The position numbers were made by a program, and so were the translations under genes. Of a stretch of DNA of 64,000 nt, positions 1 to 13,062 are shown one piece after another. Below the pieces are notes generated by a model. It was not told where the DNA came from. It did not search any database and saw only the letters and a list, made by a program, of their open reading frames with translations. The stretch is from NCBI RefSeq assembly GCF_004357985.1, contig NZ_SMTF01000013.1, positions 27,752-91,751 on the forward strand, in the 5' to 3' direction. Source of the DNA: Luteimonas aestuarii (lineage in GTDB: Bacteria; Pseudomonadota; Gammaproteobacteria; Xanthomonadales; Xanthomonadaceae). Each line of letters opens with the position of its first letter. The first letter of the stretch is position 1.

Positions 1-742
1 CCTTGCCGAACTTCGGATGCGCGTTGATGCCGGTGCCGATGGCGGTGCCGCCGATCGGCAGCCGTCGCAGCCGCTTGAGCGTGTCGGACAGCCGCGCCTC
101 GGCCGATGCCAGCTGCGACGACCAGGCGCCGAACTCCTGTCCGAAGGTCAGCGGCATTGCGTCCATCAGGTGGGTGCGGCCGGTCTTGACCACCTTGCCG
201 AACGCCTTCGCACGGCCGTCGATGGCCTTGCGCAGGTGCTTGAGCGCTGGCAACAGGTCCTCGACCACCGCAAGCTGCGCCGAGACCCGGATCGCGGTGG
301 GCACCACGTCGTTCGAACTCTGGCCGAGGTTGACGTGGTCGTTGGGATGCACGCGACGACGCGCGGTCGACGCCAGCGTGGCAATGACCTCGTTGGCATT
401 CATGTTGGACGACGTACCCGACCCGGTCTGGTAGATGTCCACCGGGAACTGGGCGTCGTGGCGGCCTTCCGCGACCTCCAGCGCCGCGCTGCGGATCGCC
501 TTCGCCGTGGCCTCGGGCAGCAGGCCCAGCGCGCCGTTGGCCCCGGCCGCGGCGGCCTTCACCAGACCCAGCGCACGGATGAAGCCGCGCGGCATCGGCT
601 GGCCCGAGACCGGGAAGTTCTGCACCGCGCGCTGGGTCTGCGCGCCCCACAGGGCATCGGCGGGCACGCGCAACTCGCCCATGCTGTCGTGTTCGATGCG
701 GAAGTCGTCGTTTGCAGTGGGGTTCCTGCGGGACCTGGGCAT
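1..742 (-). CDS. fumC: Class II fumarate hydratase (5' part only)
   Basis: Fumarase C interconverts fumarate and L-malate in the TCA cycle without an iron-sulfur cluster. The visible N-terminal 247 residues carry the family signatures [37 protein letters not shown] and [14 protein letters not shown], followed by [11 protein letters not shown] and [10 protein letters not shown]. The rest, including the SSxMPxKxN loop, lies beyond the left edge, so this is a window truncation and not a broken gene. The start used here gives [11 protein letters not shown]; an ATG five bases upstream is in another frame. The gene diverges from purB, which belongs to the same fumarase/aspartase superfamily. Confidence 0.93.
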   Translation of the reverse strand, partial: MPRSRRNPTANDDFRIEHDSMGELRVPADALWGAQTQRAVQNFPVSGQPMPRGFIRALGLVKAAAAGANGALGLLPEATAKAIRSAALEVAEGRHDAQFPVDIYQTGSGTSSNMNANEVIATLASTARRRVHPNDHVNLGQSSNDVVPTAIRVSAQLAVVEDLLPALKHLRKAIDGRAKAFGKVVKTGRTHLMDAMPLTFGQEFGAWSSQLASAEARLSDTLKRLRRLPIGGTAIGTGINAHPKFGK

Positions 743-823
743 TTCATTCGCCTCTGTGGTGTGTGTGCAGGGCGCAGGCGAGTCGACTGGCGACGCTCTT
801 GAAACCTCCGCCTTTGATCGCCC

Positions 824-897
824 CCCCCGCGAAGGCGGGGATCCATGGACGTGGTTCCGCCGAAAAGCCAGGTCCATGGGTCCCGCCTTGGCAGGGA
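824..897. repeat. Imperfect inverted repeat of a dispersed intergenic family
   Basis: Two arms of about 30 bp face each other across a short spacer between the divergent fumC and purB genes. The left arm contains GCGAAGGCGGGGATCCATGG and the right arm GTCCATGGGTCCCGCCTT, so the transcript would fold into a long stem. A related pair of arms (ATCCCGG...ACCGGGA) occurs near 12.9-13.1 kb. It looks like the REP-like 'cgaaggcggggatcca' repeats common in proteobacteria; naming a family would need a search. Confidence 0.6.
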
Positions 898-976
898 CGA
901 CGGGTGTATTCGAAGCCTGTGGCGATTCCATCGACGGCCGTGCGAAGGATACCCGACGCCCGTCGGCGTAAAATGA

Positions 977-2386
<1,410 letters not shown>

Positions 2387-2405
2387 GACGCGGCGCCCTT
2401 TCGCA

Positions 2406-2804
2406 ATGCAGTTGCTGGTCAACATCGACGTTCCGGACGTGGCAGCGGCCGAAGCGCTGTACACGCAGGCGTTCGGGCTGACACCCGCGCGTCGCTTCGG
2501 GGATGCCGGCGTCGAGTTGCGGGGCGGCAACGCGCCGATCTACCTCCTGCAGAACGCCGCCGGCAGCGGTGCAGCTGCCGGCGCGCAACGCGACTACGCC
2601 CGGCACTGGACGCCCGTGCACCTCGACGTGGTCGTGGATGCCCTGGAACCTGCGCTCGAACGCGCGCTTGCCGCAGGAATGCGGCAGGAACACCCCATCC
2701 GCGAGGCCAACTGGGGCCGCATCGTGCGCCTGGCCGACCCGTTCGGCCACGGCTGGTGCCTGCTGCAGTTCGTCGGCCGTGGCTATGACGAGATCACATC
2801 ATGA
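2406..2804 (+). CDS. VOC family protein (glyoxalase/bleomycin-resistance fold)
   Basis: A 132-residue single-domain protein of the vicinal oxygen chelate fold. It starts with [20 protein letters not shown], which fits the first beta-alpha unit, and ends with the usual [20 protein letters not shown] strand pair. Such proteins may be metal-dependent lyases, dioxygenases or antibiotic-binding proteins, and nothing here identifies the substrate. It lies 19 bp after purB, and its stop codon overlaps the ATG of the metallo-beta-lactamase gene, so translation of the two is probably coupled. Confidence 0.82.
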   Translation: MQLLVNIDVPDVAAAEALYTQAFGLTPARRFGDAGVELRGGNAPIYLLQNAAGSGAAAGAQRDYARHWTPVHLDVVVDALEPALERALAAGMRQEHPIREANWGRIVRLADPFGHGWCLLQFVGRGYDEITS

Positions 2805-3811
2805 CTTCAATCAAACCGAACCACGGACGCGCGCCATCACCCGGTTGCCCCGGGTACGGCAACGATGCCGGGACATCGAAGACGGCGGGTGTTTCATTGC
2901 GGTCGCTGTTCATCGCCGCGATGCTTTCCCTCGGCACGGCGGCCTCGGCCCATGACCATGCGACGCCAAGCGCCACTTCGCCGCAACCTGCCGAGGTGTG
3001 TGCCGCCGACGCCGGCTGGAACGATCCCGCCATGCCACGTCGCGTCCACGGCAACACCTGGTACGTCGGCACCTGCGGTATCGCCGCGCTGCTGGTGGCA
3101 TCCAGCGCCGGACACGTGCTGGTCGATGCCGCCACGCCGGAGGCGGGCGCGCAGATCCTCGCCAACATCCGCACGCTCGGCTTCGATCCGGGCGACGTGC
3201 GCGCCATCGTGTTCTCGCACGAGCATTTCGACCATGTCGGCGGCCTGGCCGAACTGCAGCACGCCACCGGCGCACCAGTATTGGCGCGCGCACCGGCGCT
3301 GGAAACCCTGCAACGCGGCGCCAGCGACCGCAGCGACCCCCAGTTCCTCGAACTCGAAGGCTTCGCGCCGGTGGCGAACGTGCAGGTGATTGCCGACGAC
3401 CACGTATTGCGCGTCGGCCCGCTCGAACTGCAAGCCGTCGCCACGCCCGGCCATACCGCGGGCGGCACGACCTGGACGTGGACCTCCTGCGACGACCGCG
3501 ATTGCGTGCGCATCGTCTATGCCGACAGCCTGACCGCGATCTCCGACGACGTGTACCGGTTCACCGACCATCCCGCCTACGTCGCCACCTTCCGCGACAC
3601 GCTGGCACGGGTGTCGTCACTGGAGTGCGAGGTGCTGATTACACCGCACCCCACCGCCAGCCGGCTGTGGTCGCGCGTGGGCCCCGGCGCCGACCAGCCC
3701 TTGGTCGACCGTGATGCTTGCCGCGCCTACGCCGCCGCGGCTACCGCACGCCTCGACAAGCGACTGGCGGACGAGGCTGATGCGCCCATCGCCCCGGAGC
3801 CTGCACGATGA
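2801..3811 (+). CDS. Subclass B3 metallo-beta-lactamase
   Basis: A periplasmic zinc hydrolase of the metallo-beta-lactamase fold. The zinc ligands of subclass B3 are all visible: H140-E-H142-F-D144-H145, H218 in ATPGHTAGG and H283 in [11 protein letters not shown]; no cysteine replaces a ligand as in B1/B2. A hydrophobic signal segment at about residues 34-50 ends in AASA. The first 30 residues ahead of it are unusually polar, so the true start may lie downstream, for example the TTG at 2897. The gene overlaps its neighbours by 4 bp on both sides (ATGA), tying it to roxA. Beta-lactam hydrolysis is likely from the motif set but unproven. Confidence 0.85.
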   Translation: MTSIKPNHGRAPSPGCPGYGNDAGTSKTAGVSLRSLFIAAMLSLGTAASAHDHATPSATSPQPAEVCAADAGWNDPAMPRRVHGNTWYVGTCGIAALLVASSAGHVLVDAATPEAGAQILANIRTLGFDPGDVRAIVFSHEHFDHVGGLAELQHATGAPVLARAPALETLQRGASDRSDPQFLELEGFAPVANVQVIADDHVLRVGPLELQAVATPGHTAGGTTWTWTSCDDRDCVRIVYADSLTAISDDVYRFTDHPAYVATFRDTLARVSSLECEVLITPHPTASRLWSRVGPGADQPLVDRDACRAYAAAATARLDKRLADEADAPIAPEPAR

Positions 3812-4986
3812 TCGAAGTCCGCGCTACGCCAAGACAGTTCCTGGGGATGCCCGCCACACGCTTCCTGCGCGACTACTGGCAGAAGAGGCCCGTGTTGATC
3901 CGCCAGGCGTTCCCGAGGTTCGTGTCGCCGATCGAACCCGAGGATCTTGCCGGCCTGGCCTGCGAGGAGATCGCACTCTCGCGCATCATCGAGCACGACC
4001 GCGCCAGCGACCGCTACACGCTGCGCACCGGACCGTTCGCCGAAGACGATTTCCCCGGCATGCCCGACCACGACTGGACCCTGCTGGTGCAGGACGTCGA
4101 CAAGTGGGACGCGGACGTGCGCGCCCTGCTCGACCGGTTCGACTTCCTGCCACGCTGGCGCATCGACGACATCATGGTCAGCTTCGCCGCGACCGGCGGC
4201 TCGGTCGGCGCGCACGTGGACCAGTACGACGTGTTCCTGCTGCAGGCGCAGGGCCGGCGGCAATGGCAGATCGATGCGGGTCCGAACCCCTCGAGCGGAT
4301 TCCGGGACGACGCCGAACTCAAGCTGCTGCGCGCGTTCTCGCCCACCCACGACTGGGTGCTGGAACCCGGCGACATGCTCTACCTGCCGCCGGGCGTGCC
4401 GCACCACGGCGTGGCGCTGGACCCGTGCCTGACGTTCTCGGTGGGCATGCGTGCGCCTTCCTCGGCCGAATTGATCGGCGACTGGCTCGACACCCTGCTG
4501 GCCGATGCCGACGACAGCGTCCGCTACCACGACCCGGGCCTGGTACCGCCGAAAGACCCCAACGAGATCGACGCGGCGGCGATGGCTCGCGTGGTGGAAG
4601 CACTGAACGCGCTGCGCATGCGCGACCCGGACCGCCTGGGCGACTGGTTCGGGCGCTTCATCACCCAGTATCGGAGCGTCGAGGTGTCCTCGGGCGAGGC
4701 GCCCCGCCCGCGCATCGAGGTGGAGTGGGATCTCGCGCAACGCGGCGGCACGCTGGAACGCCACCCGTTCTCGCGCAGCGCGTGGCGCGCCGGCAATGAT
4801 GGTGCGCGCCTCTATGTCGCGGGCATGGAATACGCCATGCCTGCACGCGATGCGCGTCGCCTCGCCGCCGCCGCACGGATCGACGGCGCCCTCTATGCGT
4901 CGCTGTCGCAGGCCGCACGCGATGCCACGTTCGACCTGTACCACGCCGGCCACTACGTGCTTGCGCTGGAGGGGGAACCGACGTGA
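3808..4986 (+). CDS. roxA: JmjC/cupin ribosomal oxygenase, RoxA (YcfD) type
   Basis: Members of this family use Fe(II), O2 and 2-oxoglutarate to hydroxylate an arginine of ribosomal protein L16. The 392-residue protein shows the N-terminal [17 protein letters not shown], the iron-binding H136-x-D138 in [13 protein letters not shown], the distal histidine H199 in PPGVPHHG, and a C-terminal winged-helix-like part that usually aids dimerisation. Length matches YcfD relatives. It starts inside the stop of the lactamase gene (ATGA), which places a ribosome-modifying enzyme and a lactamase in one transcript. Confidence 0.9.
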   Translation: MIEVRATPRQFLGMPATRFLRDYWQKRPVLIRQAFPRFVSPIEPEDLAGLACEEIALSRIIEHDRASDRYTLRTGPFAEDDFPGMPDHDWTLLVQDVDKWDADVRALLDRFDFLPRWRIDDIMVSFAATGGSVGAHVDQYDVFLLQAQGRRQWQIDAGPNPSSGFRDDAELKLLRAFSPTHDWVLEPGDMLYLPPGVPHHGVALDPCLTFSVGMRAPSSAELIGDWLDTLLADADDSVRYHDPGLVPPKDPNEIDAAAMARVVEALNALRMRDPDRLGDWFGRFITQYRSVEVSSGEAPRPRIEVEWDLAQRGGTLERHPFSRSAWRAGNDGARLYVAGMEYAMPARDARRLAAAARIDGALYASLSQAARDATFDLYHAGHYVLALEGEPT

Positions 4987-5040
4987 GCGCACGGCCGTGG
5001 CGACCTGCACCAAGCGATCGTGCCGGCAGGGCCTGACCGC

Positions 5041-5937
5041 ATGTTCCGCATCCGCAGCGCCGACCATGCCGCGGATTTCTCCGCGCTGCGTTCCGTGCGC
5101 GAGGTGGTCTTCGTGGAGGAGCAGCAGGTGCCGCGCGAGATCGAGCTCGACGCGCTCGACGCGCAATCCCGCCACGTCATTGCCGAAGACGCGGAAGGCC
5201 GCCCAATTGGCACCGGGCGGCTCACCCCGGAACGAAAGATCGGGCGCATGGCCGTCCTGCGCGGCTGGCGTGGCCGGGGCGTCGGGGCCGCGATGCTCCA
5301 CGCGTTGCTGCGCCAGGCACGCGGCGCGGGCTGGGAATCGGTGTGTCTGCACGCGCAGGCCAATGCGGTCGCGTTCTACCGTCGCCACGGATTCGCCGCC
5401 GTCGGCGAGCGCTTCATGGAAGCCGGCATCGAGCATCAGGCGATGCGGCTGCGGCTGGATCGTCCGGTCGCCATCGAGGACCGCGAGGCTGCGGTCGCAC
5501 TGACCGTGGCGCTGGTGCAGGACGCGCGCAGGCGGCTGGTCATCCGTAGCCGTGAGCTCGACCCCGGCCTGCTGGATGACGGGCAAGTGCTGGAGGCGTT
5601 GCGCACCTTTGGCACCACAGGGCGCGGCAACGAGGTGCACGTGTTGCTCCACGATGCCGCCGCCGCGCAGCGTGCCCACGCGCCGTTGCTGGTGCTGGCA
5701 CAGCGCCTGCCAAGCGTGTTCGCGCTGCGCGAGGTGGACGATCCGGTGGATCGCAACGACGCCTCGGCCTGCATCGCCAGCGATGCCGGCGGCTATTACC
5801 ACCGTCCCCTCGGCCAGCGCTTCGATGGCGAAGCCGCGCTGGCAGGCGCACCGCGTGCGCGGCAGCTGCTAGAGGCATTCGACCCGGTGTGGCAGCGTTC
5901 GCGCCCCTGCAGCGAACTGCGGGCACTGGGGTTGTAG
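5041..5937 (+). CDS. GNAT N-acetyltransferase fused to a C-terminal domain of unknown function
   Basis: Residues 1-140 form a GNAT acetyltransferase with the acetyl-CoA loop RGWRGRGVG at about 74-82 and the closing FYRRHGFAAVGERF motif. Residues from about 148 onward form a second domain with VRSRELDPGLLDD-like and VHVLLHD elements that recall the phospholipase D fold without HxK catalytic motifs. I chose ATG 5041 (MFRIRSADHA); an in-frame GTG 21 bp upstream would add seven residues. The acetyl acceptor is unknown. It follows roxA by 54 bp and probably ends that transcription unit. Confidence 0.75.
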   Translation: MFRIRSADHAADFSALRSVREVVFVEEQQVPREIELDALDAQSRHVIAEDAEGRPIGTGRLTPERKIGRMAVLRGWRGRGVGAAMLHALLRQARGAGWESVCLHAQANAVAFYRRHGFAAVGERFMEAGIEHQAMRLRLDRPVAIEDREAAVALTVALVQDARRRLVIRSRELDPGLLDDGQVLEALRTFGTTGRGNEVHVLLHDAAAAQRAHAPLLVLAQRLPSVFALREVDDPVDRNDASACIASDAGGYYHRPLGQRFDGEAALAGAPRARQLLEAFDPVWQRSRPCSELRALGL

Positions 5938-6016
5938 TGTTGCGCGGACAGCGGCCAGGACCTGCGCTGCGTTGATCTTGGCCCAAAGCATGATGCGCCG
6001 CGGCATGCGCTGCGGC

Positions 6017-6022
6017 TATAAT
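6017..6022 (+). promoter_or_regulatory. Candidate sigma-70 -10 box of sucA
   Basis: A perfect TATAAT hexamer stands about 90 bp ahead of the sucA start, in the 174-bp gap after the GNAT gene. The -35 region at proper spacing is poor, which is common in xanthomonads, so this is a candidate only. Confidence 0.45.
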
Positions 6023-6111
6023 GCGCAGTCACCGATCCGCCTGGTCCCCGGGGCAGGAAAGCCCTTCCGGATCAGGCGTTTGCCCATTACTACGAGCCCG
6101 ATACGCCAGAC

Positions 6112-8970
6112 GTGGACAGTCTCCTGAAGCAGTTTGCGCAATCCTCCCAGCTCGGCGCCAACGCCGCCTACATCGAGGATCTGTACGAGCAGTACCTGGT
6201 CGATCCCGACAGCGTCGGGCCGAAATGGAAGACCTGGTTCGACGGCTTCAAGGGGCGCGAGGCCGGCGACGTGCCCCATTCCGTCGTCATGGATGCCGTG
6301 GCCAGGGCCGGCAAGGCCGCGCGCGCCGACGACAGCACCACGACTGAAAACGCCGGGTCGCGGCAGCAGGGCGCCGTGCTCAAGCTGATCACGGCCTACC
6401 GCTCGCGCGGCCACCTGCACGCCGACATCGATCCGCTGGGCATGCTGGAGAAGCCCGACGCGCCGGACCTCGAGCTGTCCTTCCACGGCCTGTCCGACGC
6501 CCAGCTGGAACACGAGTTCAGCACCACGCCGCCCGGCGGCAGCACCACCACCTTCGGCGGCCCGGCGCAGATGCGGCTGCGCGACCTGGTGGCCATGCTG
6601 CGTGCGACCTACTGCGGCGCGATCGGCGCCGAGTTCATGCATATCTCCGATGCCGAGCAACGCCGCTGGATGTACGAGCGGCTGGAATCGGCTGCGGGGC
6701 GCTATGGCCGCACCGCCGACGACAAGCGCCGCATCCTTGAGCGCCTCAGCGCCGCCGAGGGCCTGGAGCGCTACCTGCACACCAAGTACGTCGGCCAGAA
6801 GCGTTTCTCGCTGGAAGGCGGCGACGCACTGATCCCCTTGCTCGACAACATGATCCGCCGCGCCGGCAGCGATGGCGTCAAGGACATCGTGGTCGGCATG
6901 GCCCACCGCGGCCGCCTCAACGTGCTGGTCAATACGCTGGGCAAGAACCCGCGCAAGCTGTTCGACGAGTTCGAAGGCCGGTTCGACGCCCATGGCGACG
7001 GCCGCGCCCACACCGGCGACGTGAAATACCACATGGGTTTTTCCGCCGACCTGCAAACGCCCGGTGGCCCGGTGCACCTGGCGCTGGCGTTCAATCCCTC
7101 GCACCTGGAGATCGTCGATCCGGTGGTGGTGGGCAGCGTGCGCTCGCGCCAGCATCGCCGGGCCGACACCAGGCGCCGGCAGGTGGTGCCCGTGCTCCTG
7201 CACGGCGACGCCGCCTTCGCCGGCCAGGGCGTGGTGATGGAGCTCTTCCAGATGTCGCAGGCCCGCGGCTTCGCGGTCGGCGGTACCGTGCACATCGTGA
7301 TCAACAACCAGGTGGGCTTCACCACCAGCGAGCGCCAGGACGCGCGCTCCACGCTGTACTGCACCGACGTGGCGAAGATGGTGGGCGCGCCGGTGGTGCA
7401 CGTGAATGCGGATGATCCGGAAGCCGTGGTGTTCTGCGCCGAACTGGCCTTCGACTTCCGCCAGAAGTTCGGCAAGGACGTGGTGATCGACCTGGTGTGC
7501 TACCGCCGCCACGGCCACAACGAAGCCGACGAGCCCGCGGCGACGCAGCCGCTGATGTACCAGGTGATCCGCAAGCACAAGACCCCGCGCGAGCTGTACG
7601 CCGCGCGCCTGGTCGAGGAAGGCGTCGTCGATGCCGACGGTGCCAAGGCGGTGGTCGATGCCTACCGCGACAAGCTGGACAACGGCGAGGTCACCACCGA
7701 GCTGGCCGACACCAAGCCGCAGGACTACGACCTGACGATCGACTGGGAGCCACTGCTTGCGGGCACGCTCTCGAACAAGGTGGACACCACCGTCAAGCCG
7801 GCGAAGCTGAAGGCGCTGGCGAAGCAGATCAACGACATTCCCGCGGACATCACCCTGCATCCGCGTGTCGCCAAGATCTACGAGGACCGTCGGAAGATGG
7901 CCGCCGGCGAACAGCCGGGCGACTGGGGCTTTGCCGAGAACCTCGCCTACGCCACCCTGCTGGACGAGGGCGATCGGCTGCGTCTGGTGGGCCAGGACGC
8001 CGGCCGCGGCACCTTCTTCCATCGCCACGCCGTGCTGCACGACCAGAAGACAGACATCGACTACCTGCCCCTGCAGCAGCTGGTGAAGACGCCGGAGGAC
8101 GCGACCATCATCGACTCGCTGCTCAGCGAGGAAGCGGTGATGGCGTTCGAGTACGGCTACTCCACGTCCGAGCCGGGCACGCTGTGCATCTGGGAAGCGC
8201 AGTTCGGCGATTTCGCGAACGGCGCGCAGGTCGTCATCGACCAGTTCATCTCGTCGGGCGAGGCCAAGTGGGAACGGCTGTGCGGCCTGGCGCTGTTCCT
8301 GCCGCACGGCTACGAAGGCCAGGGCCCGGAACACAGTTCGGCGCGGCTGGAGCGCTTCCTGCAGCTGTGCGCGCTGGAGAACATGCAGGTCTGCGTGCCG
8401 ACCACGCCGGCGCAGGCCTTCCACATGATCCGCCGGCAGATGCGCATGCCCACCCGCAAGCCGCTGGTGGTGATGACGCCGAAGTCGCTGCTGCGCCACA
8501 AGCTGGCGGTGTCGACCCTCGACGAGCTGGCCAAGGGCGAGTTCCAGCACCTGATCCCGGACACCACCGCCGACGCGAAGAAGGTCAGGCGCGTGGTGGT
8601 GTGCTCGGGCAAGGTCTACTACGACCTGCTGGAAGAAGCGCAGAAGCAGAAGCTGAAGGATGTGGCGCTGGTGCGCGTGGAGCAGCTGTACCCGTTCCCG
8701 CGCGAGATGCTCACGGCCGAGCTCGAGCGCCTGTCGAAGGCGCGCGAGGTGATCTGGTGCCAGGAAGAGCCGCAGAACCAGGGCGCGTGGTACCAGATCA
8801 AGCACCACTTCGAACCCTGCCTGGCCGCTGGCCAGACCCTGCATTACGCCGGTCGCGGCCGCTCGCCCTCGCCCGCGGCGGGCCACTACAACGACCACGT
8901 CGCCGAACAGCAGGCGCTGATCGCCGACGCCCTGGTCAACCCGGCGACCGGCAAGGTCGCCGCCGAATAA
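6112..8970 (+). CDS. sucA: 2-oxoglutarate dehydrogenase E1 component
   Basis: The thiamine-diphosphate-dependent E1 subunit decarboxylates 2-oxoglutarate and passes the succinyl group to the lipoyl arm of SucB. The 952-residue protein carries the N-terminal helix that docks E1 to the complex ([14 protein letters not shown]), [14 protein letters not shown] and [16 protein letters not shown] in the cofactor half, [19 protein letters not shown], and the C-terminal [12 protein letters not shown]. The start is a GTG chosen because the conserved N-terminus begins exactly there; no strong Shine-Dalgarno sequence precedes it. SucB follows after 37 bp. The opposite strand is also open over a long stretch, a codon-bias shadow. 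Confidence 0.97.
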   Translation: MDSLLKQFAQSSQLGANAAYIEDLYEQYLVDPDSVGPKWKTWFDGFKGREAGDVPHSVVMDAVARAGKAARADDSTTTENAGSRQQGAVLKLITAYRSRGHLHADIDPLGMLEKPDAPDLELSFHGLSDAQLEHEFSTTPPGGSTTTFGGPAQMRLRDLVAMLRATYCGAIGAEFMHISDAEQRRWMYERLESAAGRYGRTADDKRRILERLSAAEGLERYLHTKYVGQKRFSLEGGDALIPLLDNMIRRAGSDGVKDIVVGMAHRGRLNVLVNTLGKNPRKLFDEFEGRFDAHGDGRAHTGDVKYHMGFSADLQTPGGPVHLALAFNPSHLEIVDPVVVGSVRSRQHRRADTRRRQVVPVLLHGDAAFAGQGVVMELFQMSQARGFAVGGTVHIVINNQVGFTTSERQDARSTLYCTDVAKMVGAPVVHVNADDPEAVVFCAELAFDFRQKFGKDVVIDLVCYRRHGHNEADEPAATQPLMYQVIRKHKTPRELYAARLVEEGVVDADGAKAVVDAYRDKLDNGEVTTELADTKPQDYDLTIDWEPLLAGTLSNKVDTTVKPAKLKALAKQINDIPADITLHPRVAKIYEDRRKMAAGEQPGDWGFAENLAYATLLDEGDRLRLVGQDAGRGTFFHRHAVLHDQKTDIDYLPLQQLVKTPEDATIIDSLLSEEAVMAFEYGYSTSEPGTLCIWEAQFGDFANGAQVVIDQFISSGEAKWERLCGLALFLPHGYEGQGPEHSSARLERFLQLCALENMQVCVPTTPAQAFHMIRRQMRMPTRKPLVVMTPKSLLRHKLAVSTLDELAKGEFQHLIPDTTADAKKVRRVVVCSGKVYYDLLEEAQKQKLKDVALVRVEQLYPFPREMLTAELERLSKAREVIWCQEEPQNQGAWYQIKHHFEPCLAAGQTLHYAGRGRSPSPAAGHYNDHVAEQQALIADALVNPATGKVAAE

Positions 8971-9007
8971 CCCCCTTTTCCACGCAGTCCTGCCAGGAAG
9001 CCGCCCG

Positions 9008-10243
9008 ATGGCCACCGAAATCAAAGTCCCCGTCCTGCCGGAGTCCGTCTCCGACGCCACCATCGCCAGCTGGCACAAGAAGCCCGGCGACGCGGTCAAG
9101 CGCGACGAGAACATCGTCGACCTCGAGACCGACAAGGTGGTGCTGGAAGTGCCCTCGACCGTCGACGGCGTACTGAAGGAAATCAAGTTCGAGGAAGGCG
9201 CCACGGTGACCAGCGCGCAGGTCATCGCCGTGATCGAGGAAGGCGCGGCGGCCGCGCCGTCCGCCGAATCCGGCAGCAAGGGCAAGGACGCGCCCGCCGC
9301 CGGTGCCGAGGAAGTGCAGTCGAAGGCATCGGCGAAGAGGGCCGATGACGCCGCGCCCTCCTCCACCAAGCCGCAGGCCTCCGCGGGCAAGCCCAGCGAC
9401 CTGCCACCCGGCGCGCGCTTCACCGCCGAGACCCGTGGCATCGATCCGTCGCAGGTCGAAGGCACCGGTCGTCGCGGCGCGGTGACCAAGGAAGACCTGG
9501 TCAATTACGCCAGCGGCAAGACCGCCGGCGTGTCCGGTGGCGCGCGTCCGGAAGAGCGCGTGCCGATGACCCGCATCCGCAAGCGCATCGCCGAGCGCCT
9601 GATGCAGTCGAAGAACTCCATCGCCATGCTGACCTCGTTCAACGAGGTCAACCTGTCGAACGTGATGGCCCTGCGCAAGCAATTGGGCGAACAGTTCCAG
9701 AAGGACACCGGCGTCAAGCTCGGCTTCATGAGCTTCTTCGCCAAGGCCGCGGCCAATGCGCTGCAGCGCCACCCGGTGGTCAATGCCTCGGTCGATGGCG
9801 ACGACATCATCTACCACGGCTACGCCGACATCTCGGTGGCCATCTCCACCGACAAGGGCCTGGTCACGCCGGTGCTGCGCAACGTCGAGCGCATGTCGTT
9901 CGCCGACATCGAGAAGGGCATCGCCGACTTCGCCGTGGCCTCGCGCCAGGGCGGCCTGAAGCTGGAAGACCTGCAGGGCGGCACCTTCACCATCACCAAC
10001 GGTGGCACCTTCGGCTCGCTGATGTCTACGCCGATCGTCAACCCGCCGCAGTCGGCGATCCTGGGCATGCACGCCATCAAGGAACGCGCCATCGTCGAGA
10101 ACGGCCAGGTCATCGCCGCGCCGATGATGTACATCGCGCTGAGCTACGACCACCGCATCATCGACGGCAAGGACGCGGTGCTGTTCCTGGTGGACATCAA
10201 GAACCAGCTCGAGAACCCCGGCCGGATGGTGCTGGGGCTCTGA
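9008..10243 (+). CDS. sucB: Dihydrolipoyllysine succinyltransferase (E2 of 2-oxoglutarate dehydrogenase)
   Basis: The E2 core transfers the succinyl group to CoA. The 411-residue protein has one lipoyl domain (lipoylated K43 in [12 protein letters not shown]), an Ala/Ser/Lys-rich linker, an E3-binding domain at about residues 130-170 ([22 protein letters not shown] without a break), and a C-terminal catalytic domain ending in [16 protein letters not shown] with H382 and D386. One lipoyl domain is usual for SucB. A hairpin-rich repeat separates it from lpdA, which could alter expression of the downstream gene. Confidence 0.97.
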   Translation: MATEIKVPVLPESVSDATIASWHKKPGDAVKRDENIVDLETDKVVLEVPSTVDGVLKEIKFEEGATVTSAQVIAVIEEGAAAAPSAESGSKGKDAPAAGAEEVQSKASAKRADDAAPSSTKPQASAGKPSDLPPGARFTAETRGIDPSQVEGTGRRGAVTKEDLVNYASGKTAGVSGGARPEERVPMTRIRKRIAERLMQSKNSIAMLTSFNEVNLSNVMALRKQLGEQFQKDTGVKLGFMSFFAKAAANALQRHPVVNASVDGDDIIYHGYADISVAISTDKGLVTPVLRNVERMSFADIEKGIADFAVASRQGGLKLEDLQGGTFTITNGGTFGSLMSTPIVNPPQSAILGMHAIKERAIVENGQVIAAPMMYIALSYDHRIIDGKDAVLFLVDIKNQLENPGRMVLGL

Positions 10244-10252
10244 TGCACCGTG

Positions 10253-11859
<1,607 letters not shown>

Positions 11860-11864
11860 TTTTT

Positions 11865-11975
11865 CCTTCTCCCTCCGGGAGAAGGTGGCGCAACGCGCCG
11901 GATGAGGGTACGGAGCGCTGGAAGCGGCATGCCTACGCCGCACCCTCACCCCACCCCTTCTCCGGCGGGAGAGGG
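11865..11975. repeat. Second copy of the hairpin-bounded repeat, opposite orientation
   Basis: This copy opens with the hairpin CCTTCTCCC/GGGAGAAGG (11865-11885), continues through GGATGAGGGT, and ends with CACCCTCACCCCACCCC and an imperfect CCTTCTCC/GGGAGAGG stem. The order of the two ends is reversed relative to the copy before lpdA, so lpdA is flanked by an inverted pair. Confidence 0.7.
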
Positions 11976-11983
11976 ATTTACGC

Positions 11984-12577
11984 ATGAAATCGATCTGCGT
12001 CTATTGCGGTTCTAACGCCGGCAGCAAGCCGATCTACGCCAACCGCGCCGCCGCGCTGGGCGATCGCATCGCCAAGGAAGGGCTGCGCCTGGTGTATGGC
12101 GGCGGCAACGTCGGGCTGATGGGCATCGTTGCCGATGCCGTGCTCGAAGCCGGCGGTGAAGTGACTGGCGTCATCCCGCGGCAATTGGCCGACTGGGAAG
12201 TCGCGCACCGTGGCGTGACCGAGCTCGAGATCGTGGACTCGATGCATGCCCGCAAGTCGCGCATGTTCGACCTGGCTGATGCCTTCGTCGCCCTGCCCGG
12301 CGGCTTCGGCACCATGGAAGAGATTTTCGAGATGCTGACCTGGCGGCAGCTCGGCATCGGCAACAAACCCTGCGCGTTCCTCGACATCGACCGCTTCTAC
12401 GAGCCGTTGATCGGCATGATCGACCGCATGGTGGAAGAGCGCTTCCTGCACCCCGAACAGCGCCAGGACTTGTGGCATGGGGACGATATCGACGCGATGC
12501 TGCAGTGGATGCGGGATTACACGCCTGCTCGGGCTGAGAAGTGGATCGATGAGAAGCGTCGCAACGCGACGCGGTAG
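11984..12577 (+). CDS. LOG-family protein (TIGR00730 type)
   Basis: A 197-residue Rossmann-fold protein of the LOG/lysine-decarboxylase-like family. It has the N-terminal ICVYCGSNAGSKP, the GGGNVGLMG loop and the nucleotide-handling PGGFGTMEE motif at 105-113 with downstream TWRQLGIGNKPC. Characterised members hydrolyse cytokinin riboside monophosphates or other nucleoside monophosphates to the base plus ribose 5-phosphate. The substrate in this organism is unknown. It starts nine bases after the repeat that follows lpdA. Confidence 0.88.
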   Translation: MKSICVYCGSNAGSKPIYANRAAALGDRIAKEGLRLVYGGGNVGLMGIVADAVLEAGGEVTGVIPRQLADWEVAHRGVTELEIVDSMHARKSRMFDLADAFVALPGGFGTMEEIFEMLTWRQLGIGNKPCAFLDIDRFYEPLIGMIDRMVEERFLHPEQRQDLWHGDDIDAMLQWMRDYTPARAEKWIDEKRRNATR

Positions 12578-12799
12578 CAGGGTGCGCATCCAGCATCCGC
12601 CGATCGAAGCCACTGGGTCCCGGCTTGCATCCACCGCGGAGCGGACGACCGCCGTCAAGGTCAAGAGCGTTCCGCCCTGAAGGGCGGGTTACTTCCTTTG
12701 CAGGCACACTGCGTAGCGAACGGCGCAGCCGGTCAAGAAAGCGGCCAAAGAAATGCCTTTCCCCGGCGAACCTAACCGATTTCGTCTGTCTCGACGGGA

Positions 12800-12833
12800 T
12801 TTTTCGACAGGACATCCGTGTCCTGTCGAAAAA
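12800..12833. repeat. Perfect 15-bp stem-loop
   Basis: TTTTTCGACAGGACA and its exact reverse complement are separated by the loop TCCG. On either strand the stem ends in a run of five T after the paired arm, so it has the form of a bidirectional intrinsic terminator, although the GC content of the stem is modest and no gene ends directly beside it. Confidence 0.75.
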
Positions 12834-12910
12834 CGGCCGGCTTCCCTGCCGGCCGCCCTCCGGGTCTTCCAGCAGCAATTGCTGCTCAACGTAGATCAAC
12901 AGCCCGGCAA

Positions 12911-13062
12911 CCGTCATCCCGGCGCACACCGGGACCCAGCGCCTCTTCGCAGCGCAATGCGCACACCTCAACACTTTGCTTTTCCGCATCAGCACTTTGC
13001 TTTTCCGCATCCGAACCGCAAGAATCGAAGACACTGGATCCCGGTGTCCGCCGGGATAGCGG
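12911..13062. repeat. Inverted repeat with 29-bp arms (25 of 29 match)
   Basis: The left arm (12911-12939) contains ATCCCGGCGCACACCGGGA and the right arm (13034-13062) TCCCGGTGTCCGCCGGGAT. Each arm also folds on itself. The pair encloses about 95 bp, including the tandem repeat, and ends 10 bp before the reductase gene. It is related in style to the inverted repeat beside fumC. Confidence 0.65.
12970..13011 (+). repeat. Two tandem copies of a 21-bp unit
   Basis: Two adjacent copies of a unit with core CACTTTGCTTTTCCGCATC differ by one base. They lie in the spacer of the inverted repeat. Two units are too few to call a VNTR. Confidence 0.8.

Noticed and set aside
1..742. fumC as a truncated pseudogene
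   Set aside because: The frame is intact up to the left edge; truncation is due to the window boundary.
3727..5802. 691-codon minus-strand open frame opposite roxA and the GNAT gene
   Set aside because: Low-complexity Arg/Ala/His composition with no motif; the plus-strand genes are well supported.
6016..9504. Very long open frame (over 1100 codons) on the minus strand opposite sucA and sucB
   Set aside because: Translation is rich in Arg, His, Leu and Val with no domain pattern. It mirrors the third-position GC bias of the clear sucA and sucB genes.
12689..12889. Small minus-strand open frame inside the composite repeat
   Set aside because: It reads through several perfect hairpins, has no ribosome-binding site and an Arg/Cys-rich product; repeat DNA is the simpler reading.
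12970..13011. CRISPR-like array from tandem repeats
   Set aside because: Only two adjacent copies without spacers and no cas gene in the window.
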